From positions 248,001 through 312,000 of the forward strand of contig NZ_AP024908.1 in the NCBI RefSeq assembly GCF_024347135.1: 64,000 nucleotides of DNA. Direction: 5' to 3'. How positions within the stretch are numbered: the stretch's first letter is position 1; each line of letters opens with the position of its first letter. This DNA is from Vibrio spartinae (lineage in GTDB: Bacteria > Pseudomonadota > Gammaproteobacteria > Enterobacterales > Vibrionaceae). A program made the position numbers and the translations under genes. The notes beneath the pieces are model-generated. The model searched no databases and was not told the origin of the DNA. It saw only the letters and a list, made by a program, of their open reading frames with translations. Shown piece after piece: positions 1 to 8,848 of the stretch.

Positions 1-403
1 TCTTCTCCTCGCGCTGTGCGACCGTGCCAATGTTATGAATATCCAGCGGTTCGCGCAGAATATCATGGATGGTCATCCGCGGGCTCAGAGAAGCAAATGG
101 ATCTTGAAAAATCATCTGCATCTCTCTACGCATGGCTTTGAGTTCGCGGGCATTCATTCGGGTAATATCTTGTCCCGAGATAGTGACGGCTCCGGCTGAG
201 GGTTCAATGAGGCGCAGGATACAGCGTCCCAGAGTTGATTTACCGCATCCGGATTCCCCGACCAACCCGAGGGTCTTCCCCTGATGAATTTTAAAACTCA
301 CATCATCGACAGCTTTACAGACGGATCGAGCGCGTTTGAATAACGATTTACCGGCATAGAAATGCTTTTCTAAGCCTTTGACTTCTAATAATACATCACT
401 CAT
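1..403 (-). CDS. Peptide ABC transporter ATP-binding protein, second ATPase (3' end outside window)
   Basis: Reading the minus strand from an ATG at 403 gives the N-terminal 134 residues of an ABC ATPase: Walker A GESGCGKST, then the Q-loop region QMIFQDPFASLSPRMT that is typical of the DppF/OppF subfamily. The signature and Walker B motifs would lie beyond position 1. The start overlaps the stop of the preceding ATPase gene by four bases (ATGA), so the two are translationally coupled. It should pair with the ATPase at 400-1410 to energise the permease pair encoded upstream. Substrate cannot be told from this subunit. Family assignment is firm; the peptide label rests on the neighbours. Confidence 0.93.
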   Translation of the reverse strand, partial: MSDVLLEVKGLEKHFYAGKSLFKRARSVCKAVDDVSFKIHQGKTLGLVGESGCGKSTLGRCILRLIEPSAGAVTISGQDITRMNARELKAMRREMQMIFQDPFASLSPRMTIHDILREPLDIHNIGTVAQREEK

Positions 404-1410
404 CTGGATGCCTCTGCGATGTGAAAACATGCCGCTTGGTGTTCTGGCGGTCCGGTCAGGATCGGTGTATTTTGGCGACATGTCTGAGTGACACGATGAC
501 AGCGGTCAGCGAAACGACACCCTGTCGGTAGATGAAATAAATCAGGAACCATGCCTTCAATGGTTGGCAGACGAGCAACTTTCTGTTGTCGAACGACGGG
601 GATCGATTGGAGTAATCCTTGGGTATATGGGTGCTTCGGGTGACTGAAAATCGCTTCAACCGGCCCCTGCTCCACCACTTCGCCACAGTACATGACTACG
701 ACGCGCTGACAAGATTCAGCCACGACACCCAAATCATGTGTGACCAACACCACAGCCATGTTCAATGATTGTTTTAACTGTTTGATTTCATACATCACCT
801 GCGCCTGAATGGTCACATCGAGCGCCGTGGTCGGCTCATCGGCTAATAACAGGGCGGGGCGACAGGAGAGCGCCATGGCGATCATCACGCGCTGACGCAT
901 GCCACCGGAGAGTTGATGCGGGTATTCCCGGATACGTTTTTCTGGTGACGGAATCCCAACCATACGGAGCATTTCAGTTGCCCGAATGGCGGCCTGTTTG
1001 CGTGAAATCCGCTGGTGGTTACGGATCACATCCACCATTTGCGTTTCGATTCTCAGTACCGGGTTCAGCGCTGTCATCGGTTCCTGAAAAATCATTGAGA
1101 TGTCATTGCCGCGTAATTGACGGTAGGCTTTTTCATTCATACCGACCAGTTCTTGTCCCTGAAAGCAAATACTGCCGGAGGCAATTTTACCCGGCGGGCT
1201 TGGGATCAGCCCCATAATCGCCAATGAACTGACCGATTTTCCGCAGCCGGATTCACCGACAATCGCGACGCTTTCACCGGGCATCACCTCAAAACTGATC
1301 CCGTTGATTGCGCGGGCGATCCCTTTATCGGTCTGAAAATCGACGGTCAGCCCTTCCACTTTGAGCAATGGTTCTGTCGGCTTTGTCACGGTATGGTCTA
1401 TTGCGTTCAT
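400..1410 (-). CDS. Peptide ABC transporter ATP-binding protein, first ATPase (DppD/OppD type)
   Basis: A 336-residue ABC ATPase with Walker A GESGCGKS near residue 53, Q-loop MIFQEPMTALNP, signature LSGGMRQRV, Walker B LLLADEPTTALD and the H-loop VTHD. The C-terminal 60 residues carry the cysteine-containing oligo_HPY-type extension (GCRFADRC...TC) usual in dipeptide/oligopeptide transporters. Length matches DppD/OppD. It overlaps the permease gene before it and the ATPase gene after it by ATGA junctions (1407-1410 and 400-403), so it is the fourth gene of a five-gene operon transcribed leftwards. Cytoplasmic, bound to the permease pair. Confidence 0.95.
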   Translation of the reverse strand: MNAIDHTVTKPTEPLLKVEGLTVDFQTDKGIARAINGISFEVMPGESVAIVGESGCGKSVSSLAIMGLIPSPPGKIASGSICFQGQELVGMNEKAYRQLRGNDISMIFQEPMTALNPVLRIETQMVDVIRNHQRISRKQAAIRATEMLRMVGIPSPEKRIREYPHQLSGGMRQRVMIAMALSCRPALLLADEPTTALDVTIQAQVMYEIKQLKQSLNMAVVLVTHDLGVVAESCQRVVVMYCGEVVEQGPVEAIFSHPKHPYTQGLLQSIPVVRQQKVARLPTIEGMVPDLFHLPTGCRFADRCHRVTQTCRQNTPILTGPPEHQAACFHIAEASR

Positions 1411-2297
1411 GACACCTTCCTTGGATCTAACGCGTCCTGGAGCGAATCTGAAAATAAATTGAATGCCAGTACCAGTACAAACAACATACCGGAGGCAGCA
1501 AAAAAGTTACAGAAGTGTCCTGACGTCACTTCGGTACTGGCTTCCGCGATCATCAGCCCCCAACTGATGCTTTCTTTCACGCCCAGTCCGAGGAAACTCA
1601 GAATCACTTCACTCTTGATGGCGGTGATAAACAGTAAAGTCATCTCAACCAAAAGAATATGGCTAGTATTGGGCATTAAATGCCGGAAGATGATGCGATA
1701 GGTTGGTACGCCGAGTGCATGGGCGGCTTCGGTAAATTCCATATTTTTCAGTTTGATCACTTCTCCCCGAATGACCCGGGCGGTGCCGGTCCAAAATGCG
1801 AGTGTCATCGCGGTATGCATCGCATAAGGATTGCCTTCCATTGCGACGGCAATCGCTGCGACCAGTAAGAAATAAGGAATACAGTCGATACAGTTCATCA
1901 CCCACAGAATGAATTCGTCGAGGAGCGAACCGGCATAGTAGCCCATCAAGGAACCGGTCAGTGCCCCGATCATTGTTGCTAATACCGCGACAACCAACCC
2001 GACCTCAAATGCGGTTTTGGTACTGTAAATGGCCCGTTGAAAAATATCTTGCCCATTGATGGTCGTTCCGAACCAGTGCTCAGCACTTGGCCCGCTTTGT
2101 CCTGCGGTTTGCAATACATCCCACTGTTGGGCAATCAAACCGAACCAGACCAGAATCGCAATGAGAAAATAAACCAGCACAATGGCTAAGCTGATCATCC
2201 CGATACGATCTTTGCGGAATTTCTCAATGCCTTTAGACCAGAGTGACTCTCGTTTCTGCGCGGTGTCCTGAACTTGTGTATGAATCGTTTCAGTCAT
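1407..2297 (-). CDS. Peptide ABC transporter permease (DppC/OppC type)
   Basis: A 296-residue inner-membrane permease. The N-terminal cytoplasmic stretch and first membrane segment (about residues 33-56) are followed by a periplasmic loop containing GPSAEHWFGTTINGQDIF, close to the GTDxxGRDxxSR motif of DppC-type proteins. Five further membrane segments and the EAA-type loop (EAAHALGVPTYRIIFRHLMPN) follow. It begins 9 bases after the stop of the partner permease and its stop overlaps the next ATPase start. Second half of the heterodimeric transmembrane channel. Confidence 0.93.
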   Translation of the reverse strand: MTETIHTQVQDTAQKRESLWSKGIEKFRKDRIGMISLAIVLVYFLIAILVWFGLIAQQWDVLQTAGQSGPSAEHWFGTTINGQDIFQRAIYSTKTAFEVGLVVAVLATMIGALTGSLMGYYAGSLLDEFILWVMNCIDCIPYFLLVAAIAVAMEGNPYAMHTAMTLAFWTGTARVIRGEVIKLKNMEFTEAAHALGVPTYRIIFRHLMPNTSHILLVEMTLLFITAIKSEVILSFLGLGVKESISWGLMIAEASTEVTSGHFCNFFAASGMLFVLVLAFNLFSDSLQDALDPRKVS

Positions 2298-2306
2298 CGG
2301 ATGCCC

Positions 2307-3260
2307 TTATTTGAGTGAGATCCGAGGATCGACAAGTTTGTAAAGAATATCGACCGTACTGACGATGACGATAAACACCAGCGTAAGGAGGACGATAACG
2401 GCTTTGAGTACCGGCAGATCACCGGTGGTGATCGCGTTGTAGGTGATCAGACCGATACCGGGAATACCAAAGTAACTCTCCAGTAATAGAGACCCGCCGA
2501 TCATCACGAACGGGATAGAAAACACGATCCGCGTCAGGATCGGAATCAGGGCATTCTTCAACACATGTTTGAATAACACTTGCAGATGGGAATGGCCGAA
2601 CGCTCTGACGGTTCGAATGTGATCCCGGGTCATTTCTTCGACAAAAAGAGCACGGTAAAACCGGGTGCTGTACCCAACGGAAACAAAAATCGAGCAGAGT
2701 GTCGGCACCGTCACATAGTATAAATAGCTACTCAAGGAATTGACTTCCCACCCATACACCGGAAACAGATTCAGCCCGTAACTGGAGCAAAAAATTAATT
2801 GCAACACAATGATGATAATGAGGTAAGAAATACTCATCCCAATCACCGATGAAGACATAACGAGTTTGTCGATCCAACGCCCACGATGGTGCGATGCGAA
2901 CAGACCCAGCCCGATACTGATCAAGTGGCCTAAAATAAACCCCGGTAATGCCAGTAATAACGAGATTGGAATGGTCCGTTTGAGAATTGTGGTCACCGAC
3001 TCCCCACTGGAGTCGGAATAACCAAAATCAAACGTGATCACTTGGTGGAGATAGTGTAGGTAACGAATCCAAAACGGTTGATCATAGCCAAGCTCGTGAC
3101 GAATCGCGTTGATTTCTTCAACCGTTGGATTGCGGCCTAACAGGTCATAGGTTTTATCCGGCCCGAAATAGACCATCAGTACAAAACTGATTAAGGTGAC
3201 GCCAAAGAGCAGCGGCAGACTATAAATCAGTTTCCGCAGACAATAACGGAGTGTATCCAT
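2307..3260 (-). CDS. Peptide ABC transporter permease (DppB/OppB type)
   Basis: A 317-residue membrane protein with the DppB/OppB layout: N-terminal membrane segment (LIYSLPLLFGVTLISFVLM), a periplasmic region with a YDLLGRNPTVEEINAIRHELG element (the usual place for the family's extracellular domain), then five membrane segments and the EAA loop TVRAFGHSHLQVLFKHVLKNA. It starts 11 bases after the stop of the solute-binding protein gene. First permease of the operon; pairs with the product of 1407-2297. Confidence 0.93.
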   Translation of the reverse strand: MDTLRYCLRKLIYSLPLLFGVTLISFVLMVYFGPDKTYDLLGRNPTVEEINAIRHELGYDQPFWIRYLHYLHQVITFDFGYSDSSGESVTTILKRTIPISLLLALPGFILGHLISIGLGLFASHHRGRWIDKLVMSSSVIGMSISYLIIIIVLQLIFCSSYGLNLFPVYGWEVNSLSSYLYYVTVPTLCSIFVSVGYSTRFYRALFVEEMTRDHIRTVRAFGHSHLQVLFKHVLKNALIPILTRIVFSIPFVMIGGSLLLESYFGIPGIGLITYNAITTGDLPVLKAVIVLLTLVFIVIVSTVDILYKLVDPRISLK

Positions 3261-3271
3261 GTGTTACACCT

Positions 3272-5059
3272 CTACTGAATATCAATATATTTGAGGTAGT
3301 TACCGAGGATCTCCCGTTGTGGCCACATCGTGACATTTTTGTGCCATAGACGAACCCGGGTACGCGAGAAGCTGCCCATGCCAACGCAGTCATCGATTAA
3401 GATCTGGTTGAGCTGATGATAGATAGCCGTCCGCTCCGACCCCGGTTGCATCACCGCCGCTTTTTCAAATAGCGCATTATATTGCGGGTTATTGTAGTTT
3501 GCGCTGTTGGAGCCGGGAGAGCGGTTTGGTCCGTAGAAGAGTTGCAGCGTATTTTCTGCATCGGGATAGTCGAGCCCCCAGCCCATCGGGATCATTTGAG
3601 TCCGGCTATTCTTAATATCCCGGTTGAAGTCACCGAAGGTCGCATAAGGTTTGAATTTGATCTTATTTTTCGGATAACCGATTTTCATCAAATTGCCACG
3701 GAACTGTTCGAAGAATTGCTTATAACGGACAGTGGATGTCGCCGGATAGTAAAGGACCGGTAAATTGCGAGCATTCCAGTCGTTCTCTTTCAGCAGTTTC
3801 TTCGCTCCGGCAATATCTTGTGTAATGGAACTTTTGTCCAGATTCGGATCAAAAGCATCGGTTCCGGGAACAATGAAACCCGGATAGGCTTCACCAAGCC
3901 CTAAATAAAAGCGCGAGATACGCTGTGGCCAGTCAAATGATTTAATGATGGCACACCGCAATGCTTTATTTTGCGCATTGGTTTTGGGGTTATCCGAATG
4001 ACCCAAATACTCATCATCGAAGTTGAACACGTTAAACACCATGCCTGCTTCACGTTGAGCGCGGAAGTTATATTTTGCGGCATATTCCGGTTTGAGGGTT
4101 ACTGGGTGTTTGGATGACAGCACGGTATCGAGCTGTTCATTTTGCAACGTGGTATTGACGATTTCATTGCCTTTGCTGAATGAATTCCACCGCGCAGACG
4201 CTTGTTTCACCCAGTTAACTTCGACGCGATCGACCCGCGGGAGTGTTTTACCGTCCAGCGCCGCAATACCCGTCTTGCCGTGAACTTTCGGATCGTAACC
4301 GGCTTCAGCAAGGTGGAAGACTTCATGACGGTAGGTTGGGTTTCTCACCAGCACGGTTTTGGTTGAATCGTGTGAAATCAGTTTGAACGGGCCACTGCCC
4401 ACTGGGTGACTGGCAAATTCACGGCCATAAGCTTCGACCGCTTCATGAGGGACGAGCGCTGAATAACCCATCGCCAAGGTATAAACCAGTTGCGGATAGG
4501 GTTTCACCAACTTGATTTGGATGGTGTACTTATCCGGTGCGCTCAGTCCTTCGAGCGGTTTACTATAATCCGCACCGGCCTCTTTCCATGCTGCAATACC
4601 CACAATTTTATTCGCCCACAACCAAGCGCCTTGTGAGCGGTTTGCCGGATCAAAGTGGCGTTTCATTGAATAGATAAAATCTTCAGCGGTAACTTCTCTG
4701 CCTTTGCCATCCGGAAATGCCGGATCATCAATGAAATGAACGCCCTGCTTGATATGCATGGTATACGTCAGCCCATCATCGGAAACTTCCGGCATTGCTG
4801 TGGCAAGATTTGGTTTTAATTCATACGGGCTCTTCAAATATTTATATTCGTATAAGGTATCGTATACCGCTGTCACAATGGTGTTGCTGTAGGTCGTCCC
4901 AGATTGAACCGAATCAAAGTTTGTCGGGGTACCGTCTTCAGAAAAGCGTAACACTTTGGGGGCTGCTGCTGAGGTGGTGTCTGCAAGAGCCGGCGTGCCG
5001 ACAGAAATAAGGGAGGCCGCAAGTACCACGGCTAACGGGCGTAATATCAATCGTGACAT
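3272..5059 (-). CDS. Periplasmic peptide-type solute-binding protein (SBP family 5)
   Basis: A 595-residue protein with a Sec signal peptide (about residues 1-26, cleaved after a TPALA-like site) and the bacterial extracellular family 5 fold: an early NLATAMPEVSDDGLTYTMHIKQGV segment characteristic of DppA/OppA/YejA-like binders, then HPVGSGPFKL. At 595 residues it is longer than DppA (about 535) and nearer to YejA in size, but YejA partners with a fused ATPase whereas here two separate ATPases follow, so I do not assign a name. It heads a five-gene operon (SBP, two permeases, two ATPases). Likely substrate is a peptide or small cationic compound; the exact one is not visible. Confidence 0.92.
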   Translation of the reverse strand: MSRLILRPLAVVLAASLISVGTPALADTTSAAAPKVLRFSEDGTPTNFDSVQSGTTYSNTIVTAVYDTLYEYKYLKSPYELKPNLATAMPEVSDDGLTYTMHIKQGVHFIDDPAFPDGKGREVTAEDFIYSMKRHFDPANRSQGAWLWANKIVGIAAWKEAGADYSKPLEGLSAPDKYTIQIKLVKPYPQLVYTLAMGYSALVPHEAVEAYGREFASHPVGSGPFKLISHDSTKTVLVRNPTYRHEVFHLAEAGYDPKVHGKTGIAALDGKTLPRVDRVEVNWVKQASARWNSFSKGNEIVNTTLQNEQLDTVLSSKHPVTLKPEYAAKYNFRAQREAGMVFNVFNFDDEYLGHSDNPKTNAQNKALRCAIIKSFDWPQRISRFYLGLGEAYPGFIVPGTDAFDPNLDKSSITQDIAGAKKLLKENDWNARNLPVLYYPATSTVRYKQFFEQFRGNLMKIGYPKNKIKFKPYATFGDFNRDIKNSRTQMIPMGWGLDYPDAENTLQLFYGPNRSPGSNSANYNNPQYNALFEKAAVMQPGSERTAIYHQLNQILIDDCVGMGSFSRTRVRLWHKNVTMWPQREILGNYLKYIDIQ

Positions 5060-5454
5060 ACAAATTCCTTTTGTATTTATGGTTATGTGGGTTCAGTGAA
5101 ATCGGCCATGGGTCGATTTCGCTCGCAACGCAATGTGCAACATTGCTGAAACATACTATAAAACACAAGGCATCTGCACTATGTCAATCATTGTGTGAAA
5201 AATATGAATCAAGTCGGATTAAACAGTGCGATTGATCACAAAAAAGAGCAATATTAAAGAGTTTTACTTAAATAGAAGCGGGTAAAAATGAGCTTTATTT
5301 CACCATGAAAATTCTGCGAATTGTCGGACGAGAATTCAATAACGCCATTAATATAAAACCTTGTTCATATTTGAGTTTGTCTATTTGTCGAGAGAGTTAT
5401 CGGGGGATAAATCAGTCCGTCAAGAGCATGGTTGTTTAAGGTGTATATGGTTGA

Positions 5455-5575
5455 AGGGATGCCATTTTGAAGAGGGCCAATTATTGGGGGGTATACTGTT
5501 TGAGGAATATACTGTTTGAAGAATATATTATTTGAGGAATATATTATTTGAGGAATATATTGGTTAAGGCCGATA
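5455..5575. repeat. Degenerate tandem repeat, unit about 16 bp
   Basis: The segment repeats variants of a unit reading roughly GAATATATTATTTGAG: successive copies end in gtttgaa/g, gtttgaag, atttgagg, atttgagg, ggttaagg. At least five imperfect units run from about 5490 to 5575, with weaker ones to the left. There is no spacer structure, so it is not CRISPR. It looks like replication slippage product in an intergenic region. Confidence 0.7.
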
Positions 5576-5894
5576 ATCATGAATATCATATATTTATTTA
5601 ACTATAGATTTGACATTTTAATTCAAAACTTAGCGTGATTTTTTATTATGATTGTACGCTTTAAATGATGGATAATATTTAAATATGGAATAAAAATTGA
5701 CTCTGTTTTTAAGACAATAGGCGACATTTTTCATGGTTAATATCATATCTTGCTATTCTGACTATAATCACATTTTTTACTAATTCCCTCCTATGCAAAA
5801 AAAATCACCGACAGGCAAAAACATCCGTTATGAAAATCAATTAATATACAACTGAACATCATGTGACCCATGTAAAACTCAGCCGTTGTCGTGG

Positions 5895-5965
5895 CATCGC
5901 CTTGCCTTGCACGATGAGGCTTGAAGGCATAATGAACCCGACACCCAAGAGAATTGGGTATACAG
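5895..5965 (+). promoter_or_regulatory. Structured 5' leader of the GH3 gene
   Basis: Two inverted repeats lie directly before the ribosome binding site: GCCTT (5899-5903) with AAGGC (5924-5928), and ACCCAA-gagaa-TTGGGT (5943-5959, perfect 6-bp stem). Neither is followed by a T run, so they are not obvious terminators. The arrangement could be part of an untranslated regulatory leader. I compared it by eye with the cyclic-di-GMP-I (GEMM) riboswitch pattern and could not match the core motifs. Confidence 0.35.
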
Positions 5966-5989
5966 GTCTCTGAAAGGAATAACTCTAGT

Positions 5990-8452
5990 ATGGAATTCAA
6001 CATGAAGAAAAAAATACTTGCGACAATTATTTCATCAACACTGTTCGTCAGCTATGGATTATATTCGGTCAGTGCTTTGGCAAAAACTGACCCTGTTCAA
6101 AATTCAGCAAATAGCGAACAACTAAAATCGGAACAGATTCAGGCAGTTCGGCACCATAATAGATATGATATTTTAGCAAAGGCTATTGTTGCCAGAATGT
6201 CAGATGAAGAAAAATTAAAAATGTTAGTTGGTGCAGGGATGGATCCCGATCAAGATCAGATCGTGAATTTAAAAGCCTCAGTCAATGGCGTCGCTGGGTA
6301 TATCCACGGAGTTTATGACCACAAACGCCACTTGGATGTTCCGGCACTGAAACTGGCGGATGGCCCGGCTGGTATTCGGATTGACCCGACGCGTGATGGT
6401 GATGATCAAACTTACTATGCCACTGCATTTCCCAATGGTGCATTGATGGCATCCACATGGAATCCTGATTTAATTCATGATGTTGGTGAAGCCGTTGCCA
6501 ATGAAGGGAAAGAATACGGGGTCGATTTCTGGTTAGCGCCGGGGATGAATATTCAGCGTAACCCGCTCAATGGCCGTAATTTCGAATATTATTCAGAAGA
6601 CCCATTGGTGAGCGGCATGATTGCCTCCGCGATGGTACAGGGAGCCCAAAGTAAAGGTCTGGCAACAACCATTAAGCATTTTGTCGCCAATAACTCAGAA
6701 ACGAACCGGTTCTTTATTGATGCGGTGGTTACACCACGTGCGCTACGGGAAATCTACCTGCGTGGTTTCGAATATGCGGTCAAAGAATCCCATCCATGGG
6801 GCATTATGTCATCTTATAATCAGGTCAATGGCGTGAACAGTGGTGAACGTTCTGACCTGATGACGGATATCCTGCGTCATGAATGGGGATTCAATGGCTT
6901 AGCGATGAGTGACTGGTTCGCGGGTTACAACCCGATTGATCTCTTGAATGCTGGTGTTGATGTCATTCAGCCCGGTGGTAAAAATGTGGTCGTTCCCGGC
7001 TTAGGTGACTGGAGTGAGTATGTGGTTGAGGGCTATAAAAAGGGTGACTTAACCCAAGCAACCCTCGACCGAAATGTACAACATATCGTTGCTCAGGCTT
7101 TAAAAACACCATCTGCGAAGCATTATCCCATTGCGAATAACCCCGATCTGCAAGCGCATGCGACCTTGGCCAAACGAGTGGCGGATGAAGGGATTATCCT
7201 GCTGAAAAACCAGAATTCAGTGTTACCACTGGCAACGTCACAAGCCATTGCTTCTTTTGGTATTACTCAGATCAATACCTTGAAAGGGGGGACCGGTAGC
7301 GGGGATGTTCATCCGGATCATGTCACAACTATCATTGATGGACTTGCGAAACAGTTCCCGGTGAATCAAGGATTAGCATCATTCTACAACGACTATTTTG
7401 AAGCAAACAAAGTGATAACAAGTGGTAGTTTGGGTGTGTCAAAAATTGTGAGTTGTACGGAACCTTCGGTGACGGATCTGGGGTCACAAATCAGCGGTGC
7501 AGCACAACATAGTGATGTTGCAGTGATCACCCTTGGTCGTGTCGCGGGTGAAGCCGCTGATCGTAAAGCCGAACGGGGTGACTACTTGCTGTCTGAAACT
7601 GAGCTGGGGCTGATATCGTCAGTATCACATGCTTTCCATGCGCAGAATAAAAAGGTCGTTGTGGTTCTGAACATTGCCGGTGTGATTGATATGAGTGAAT
7701 GGCAGGATCAAGTCGATGGGATTGTATTGGCTTATATGCCGGGACAAGAATCCGGTGATGCGATTGCCGATATTATCTCGGGTAAGTCCAATCCAAGCGG
7801 CAAACTGGCACAAACGATTCCATTGGCTTATGCGGATGTTCCGTCTTCAGCAACATTCCCCGGTGTTGATGAAAATAACGACGGTACATTGGATCATCAA
7901 TATTACAATGAAGATATTTATGTCGGATATCGTTATTACCAGACATTTGACAAAGCCGTCGCTTATCCGTTCGGTTATGGATTGTCATACACATCATTCA
8001 ACTTATCGCGCACCAGAGTGCTGATAAATGGGCTGAATCATCGTCATCCGAGAAAAGGTATATTGCTCAAAACGGTCGTGGCAAATACGGGTGATGTCGC
8101 CGGTAAAGAAGTTGTTCAGGTCTATGTAGCTGCCCCTGAAGTGAAACTGAAAAAACCGAACATTGAACTGAAAGCGTTTGCTAAAACCAGAGTGCTGGCC
8201 CCCGGAAGATCACAACGAATGGTACTGGAAATATCACCGGAGACGTTGGCGAGTTTCGATCCTAAGAAAAATCAATGGATTGTTGAGCCGGGTACCTATC
8301 AGGTTTATGTCAGTCAGTCATCTGATATTACTTCAGTTGCGCCGGTTCAATTTGACGTACGCAGAGAAATAGTGGTTGAGAATACCACGCCGGGCGCGCT
8401 GGCATTGGAGGAAGGGGTGACGGCAGCGTCATTTGTAACAGTCGCGGAATAA
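5990..8452 (+). CDS. Secreted GH3 family beta-glucosidase (or related beta-glycosidase)
   Basis: An 820-residue protein with a signal peptide (MKKK basic start, hydrophobic core, SALA cleavage site around residue 34). GH3 N-terminal barrel motifs are present: LADGPAGIRI, GMNIQRNPLNGRNFEYYSEDP, IKHFVANN, and the nucleophile aspartate in LAMSDW (about D308). The GH3 C-terminal sandwich (GEAADRKAERGDYLLS) and a fibronectin-III-like domain (near TVANTGDVAGKEVVQVYV) follow. I choose ATG 5990 (AAGGA upstream at 5974); ATG 6002 is also possible and an in-frame TTG at 5954 is unlikely. It hydrolyses terminal beta-linked glucose or a related sugar in the periplasm or outside. An AraC regulator gene lies downstream on the same strand and may control it. 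Substrate specificity is not determined by sequence alone. Confidence 0.93.
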   Translation: MEFNMKKKILATIISSTLFVSYGLYSVSALAKTDPVQNSANSEQLKSEQIQAVRHHNRYDILAKAIVARMSDEEKLKMLVGAGMDPDQDQIVNLKASVNGVAGYIHGVYDHKRHLDVPALKLADGPAGIRIDPTRDGDDQTYYATAFPNGALMASTWNPDLIHDVGEAVANEGKEYGVDFWLAPGMNIQRNPLNGRNFEYYSEDPLVSGMIASAMVQGAQSKGLATTIKHFVANNSETNRFFIDAVVTPRALREIYLRGFEYAVKESHPWGIMSSYNQVNGVNSGERSDLMTDILRHEWGFNGLAMSDWFAGYNPIDLLNAGVDVIQPGGKNVVVPGLGDWSEYVVEGYKKGDLTQATLDRNVQHIVAQALKTPSAKHYPIANNPDLQAHATLAKRVADEGIILLKNQNSVLPLATSQAIASFGITQINTLKGGTGSGDVHPDHVTTIIDGLAKQFPVNQGLASFYNDYFEANKVITSGSLGVSKIVSCTEPSVTDLGSQISGAAQHSDVAVITLGRVAGEAADRKAERGDYLLSETELGLISSVSHAFHAQNKKVVVVLNIAGVIDMSEWQDQVDGIVLAYMPGQESGDAIADIISGKSNPSGKLAQTIPLAYADVPSSATFPGVDENNDGTLDHQYYNEDIYVGYRYYQTFDKAVAYPFGYGLSYTSFNLSRTRVLINGLNHRHPRKGILLKTVVANTGDVAGKEVVQVYVAAPEVKLKKPNIELKAFAKTRVLAPGRSQRMVLEISPETLASFDPKKNQWIVEPGTYQVYVSQSSDITSVAPVQFDVRREIVVENTTPGALALEEGVTAASFVTVAE

Positions 8453-8471
8453 AAATACATTTTGCATCATT

Positions 8472-8495
8472 TGGCGGGCTTTGCCCGCCTTTTTT
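8472..8495 (+). terminator. Rho-independent terminator after the GH3 gene
   Basis: GGCGGGC-ttt-GCCCGCC (7-bp GC stem) is followed directly by TTTTTT. It sits 20 bases after the GH3 stop codon. Confidence 0.92.
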
Positions 8496-8692
8496 GTCTC
8501 CAAAAACTATCGACAGCATCTTCGCTAATAACAATAAGGTTATTAATGGTGATGTACATTATGATTTATATTGCACATTTATATTTTGTTGTCGTGCCGT
8601 ATCACTTTATCAATCAGTGATATCTTTTCCGGGCATGGATTTTTGTTAAATTGGCTCAGAACTCGCGCCGACATGTGTTTTCAGCGGTGATT

Positions 8693-8735
8693 GGTTGGAA
8701 GCAGTAGGTTGGAAGGCGGTTGGTTGGAGGCATAT
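8693..8735. repeat. Short degenerate GGTTGGA tandem repeat
   Basis: The segment contains four imperfect copies of (GATT/GTA/GCG)GGTTGGA(A/G)G(C). It lies in the 396-base gap between the GH3 terminator and the AraC gene, which otherwise holds no recognisable gene. Confidence 0.6.
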
Positions 8736-8848
8736 TGTTGATGGGACGAGCTTTTCAGGTGTGATGCCTTTGATATGTCGGTGAATTGGATGGTTAGACC
8801 GATTCGGACAAAGGATTTTGTTTTCAAAGTTTCAGAGAAAGAGCAACG

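Larger units (their letters stand above)
5060..5989. other. 930-base non-coding divergent region
   Basis: The gap lies between the divergently transcribed peptide-transporter operon and the GH3 gene. It is AT-rich and has no convincing ORF; the small ORFs inside it are full of repeats or lack family resemblance. It contains a degenerate tandem repeat (5400-5575) and, next to the GH3 start, a segment with two possible hairpins (5890-5989). Promoters for both directions must be here but none matches consensus well enough to place. Confidence 0.6.

Noticed and set aside
3272..5059. Naming the peptide-binding protein YejA or DppA
   Set aside because: Length suggests YejA, but the operon has two separate ATPases rather than the fused YejF, and sequence motifs do not settle it.
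5800..5965. Cyclic-di-GMP-I riboswitch before the GH3 gene
   Set aside because: Some GCAAA-like and hairpin features exist, but the conserved tetraloop, receptor and GACGCAAAGCC core cannot be found.
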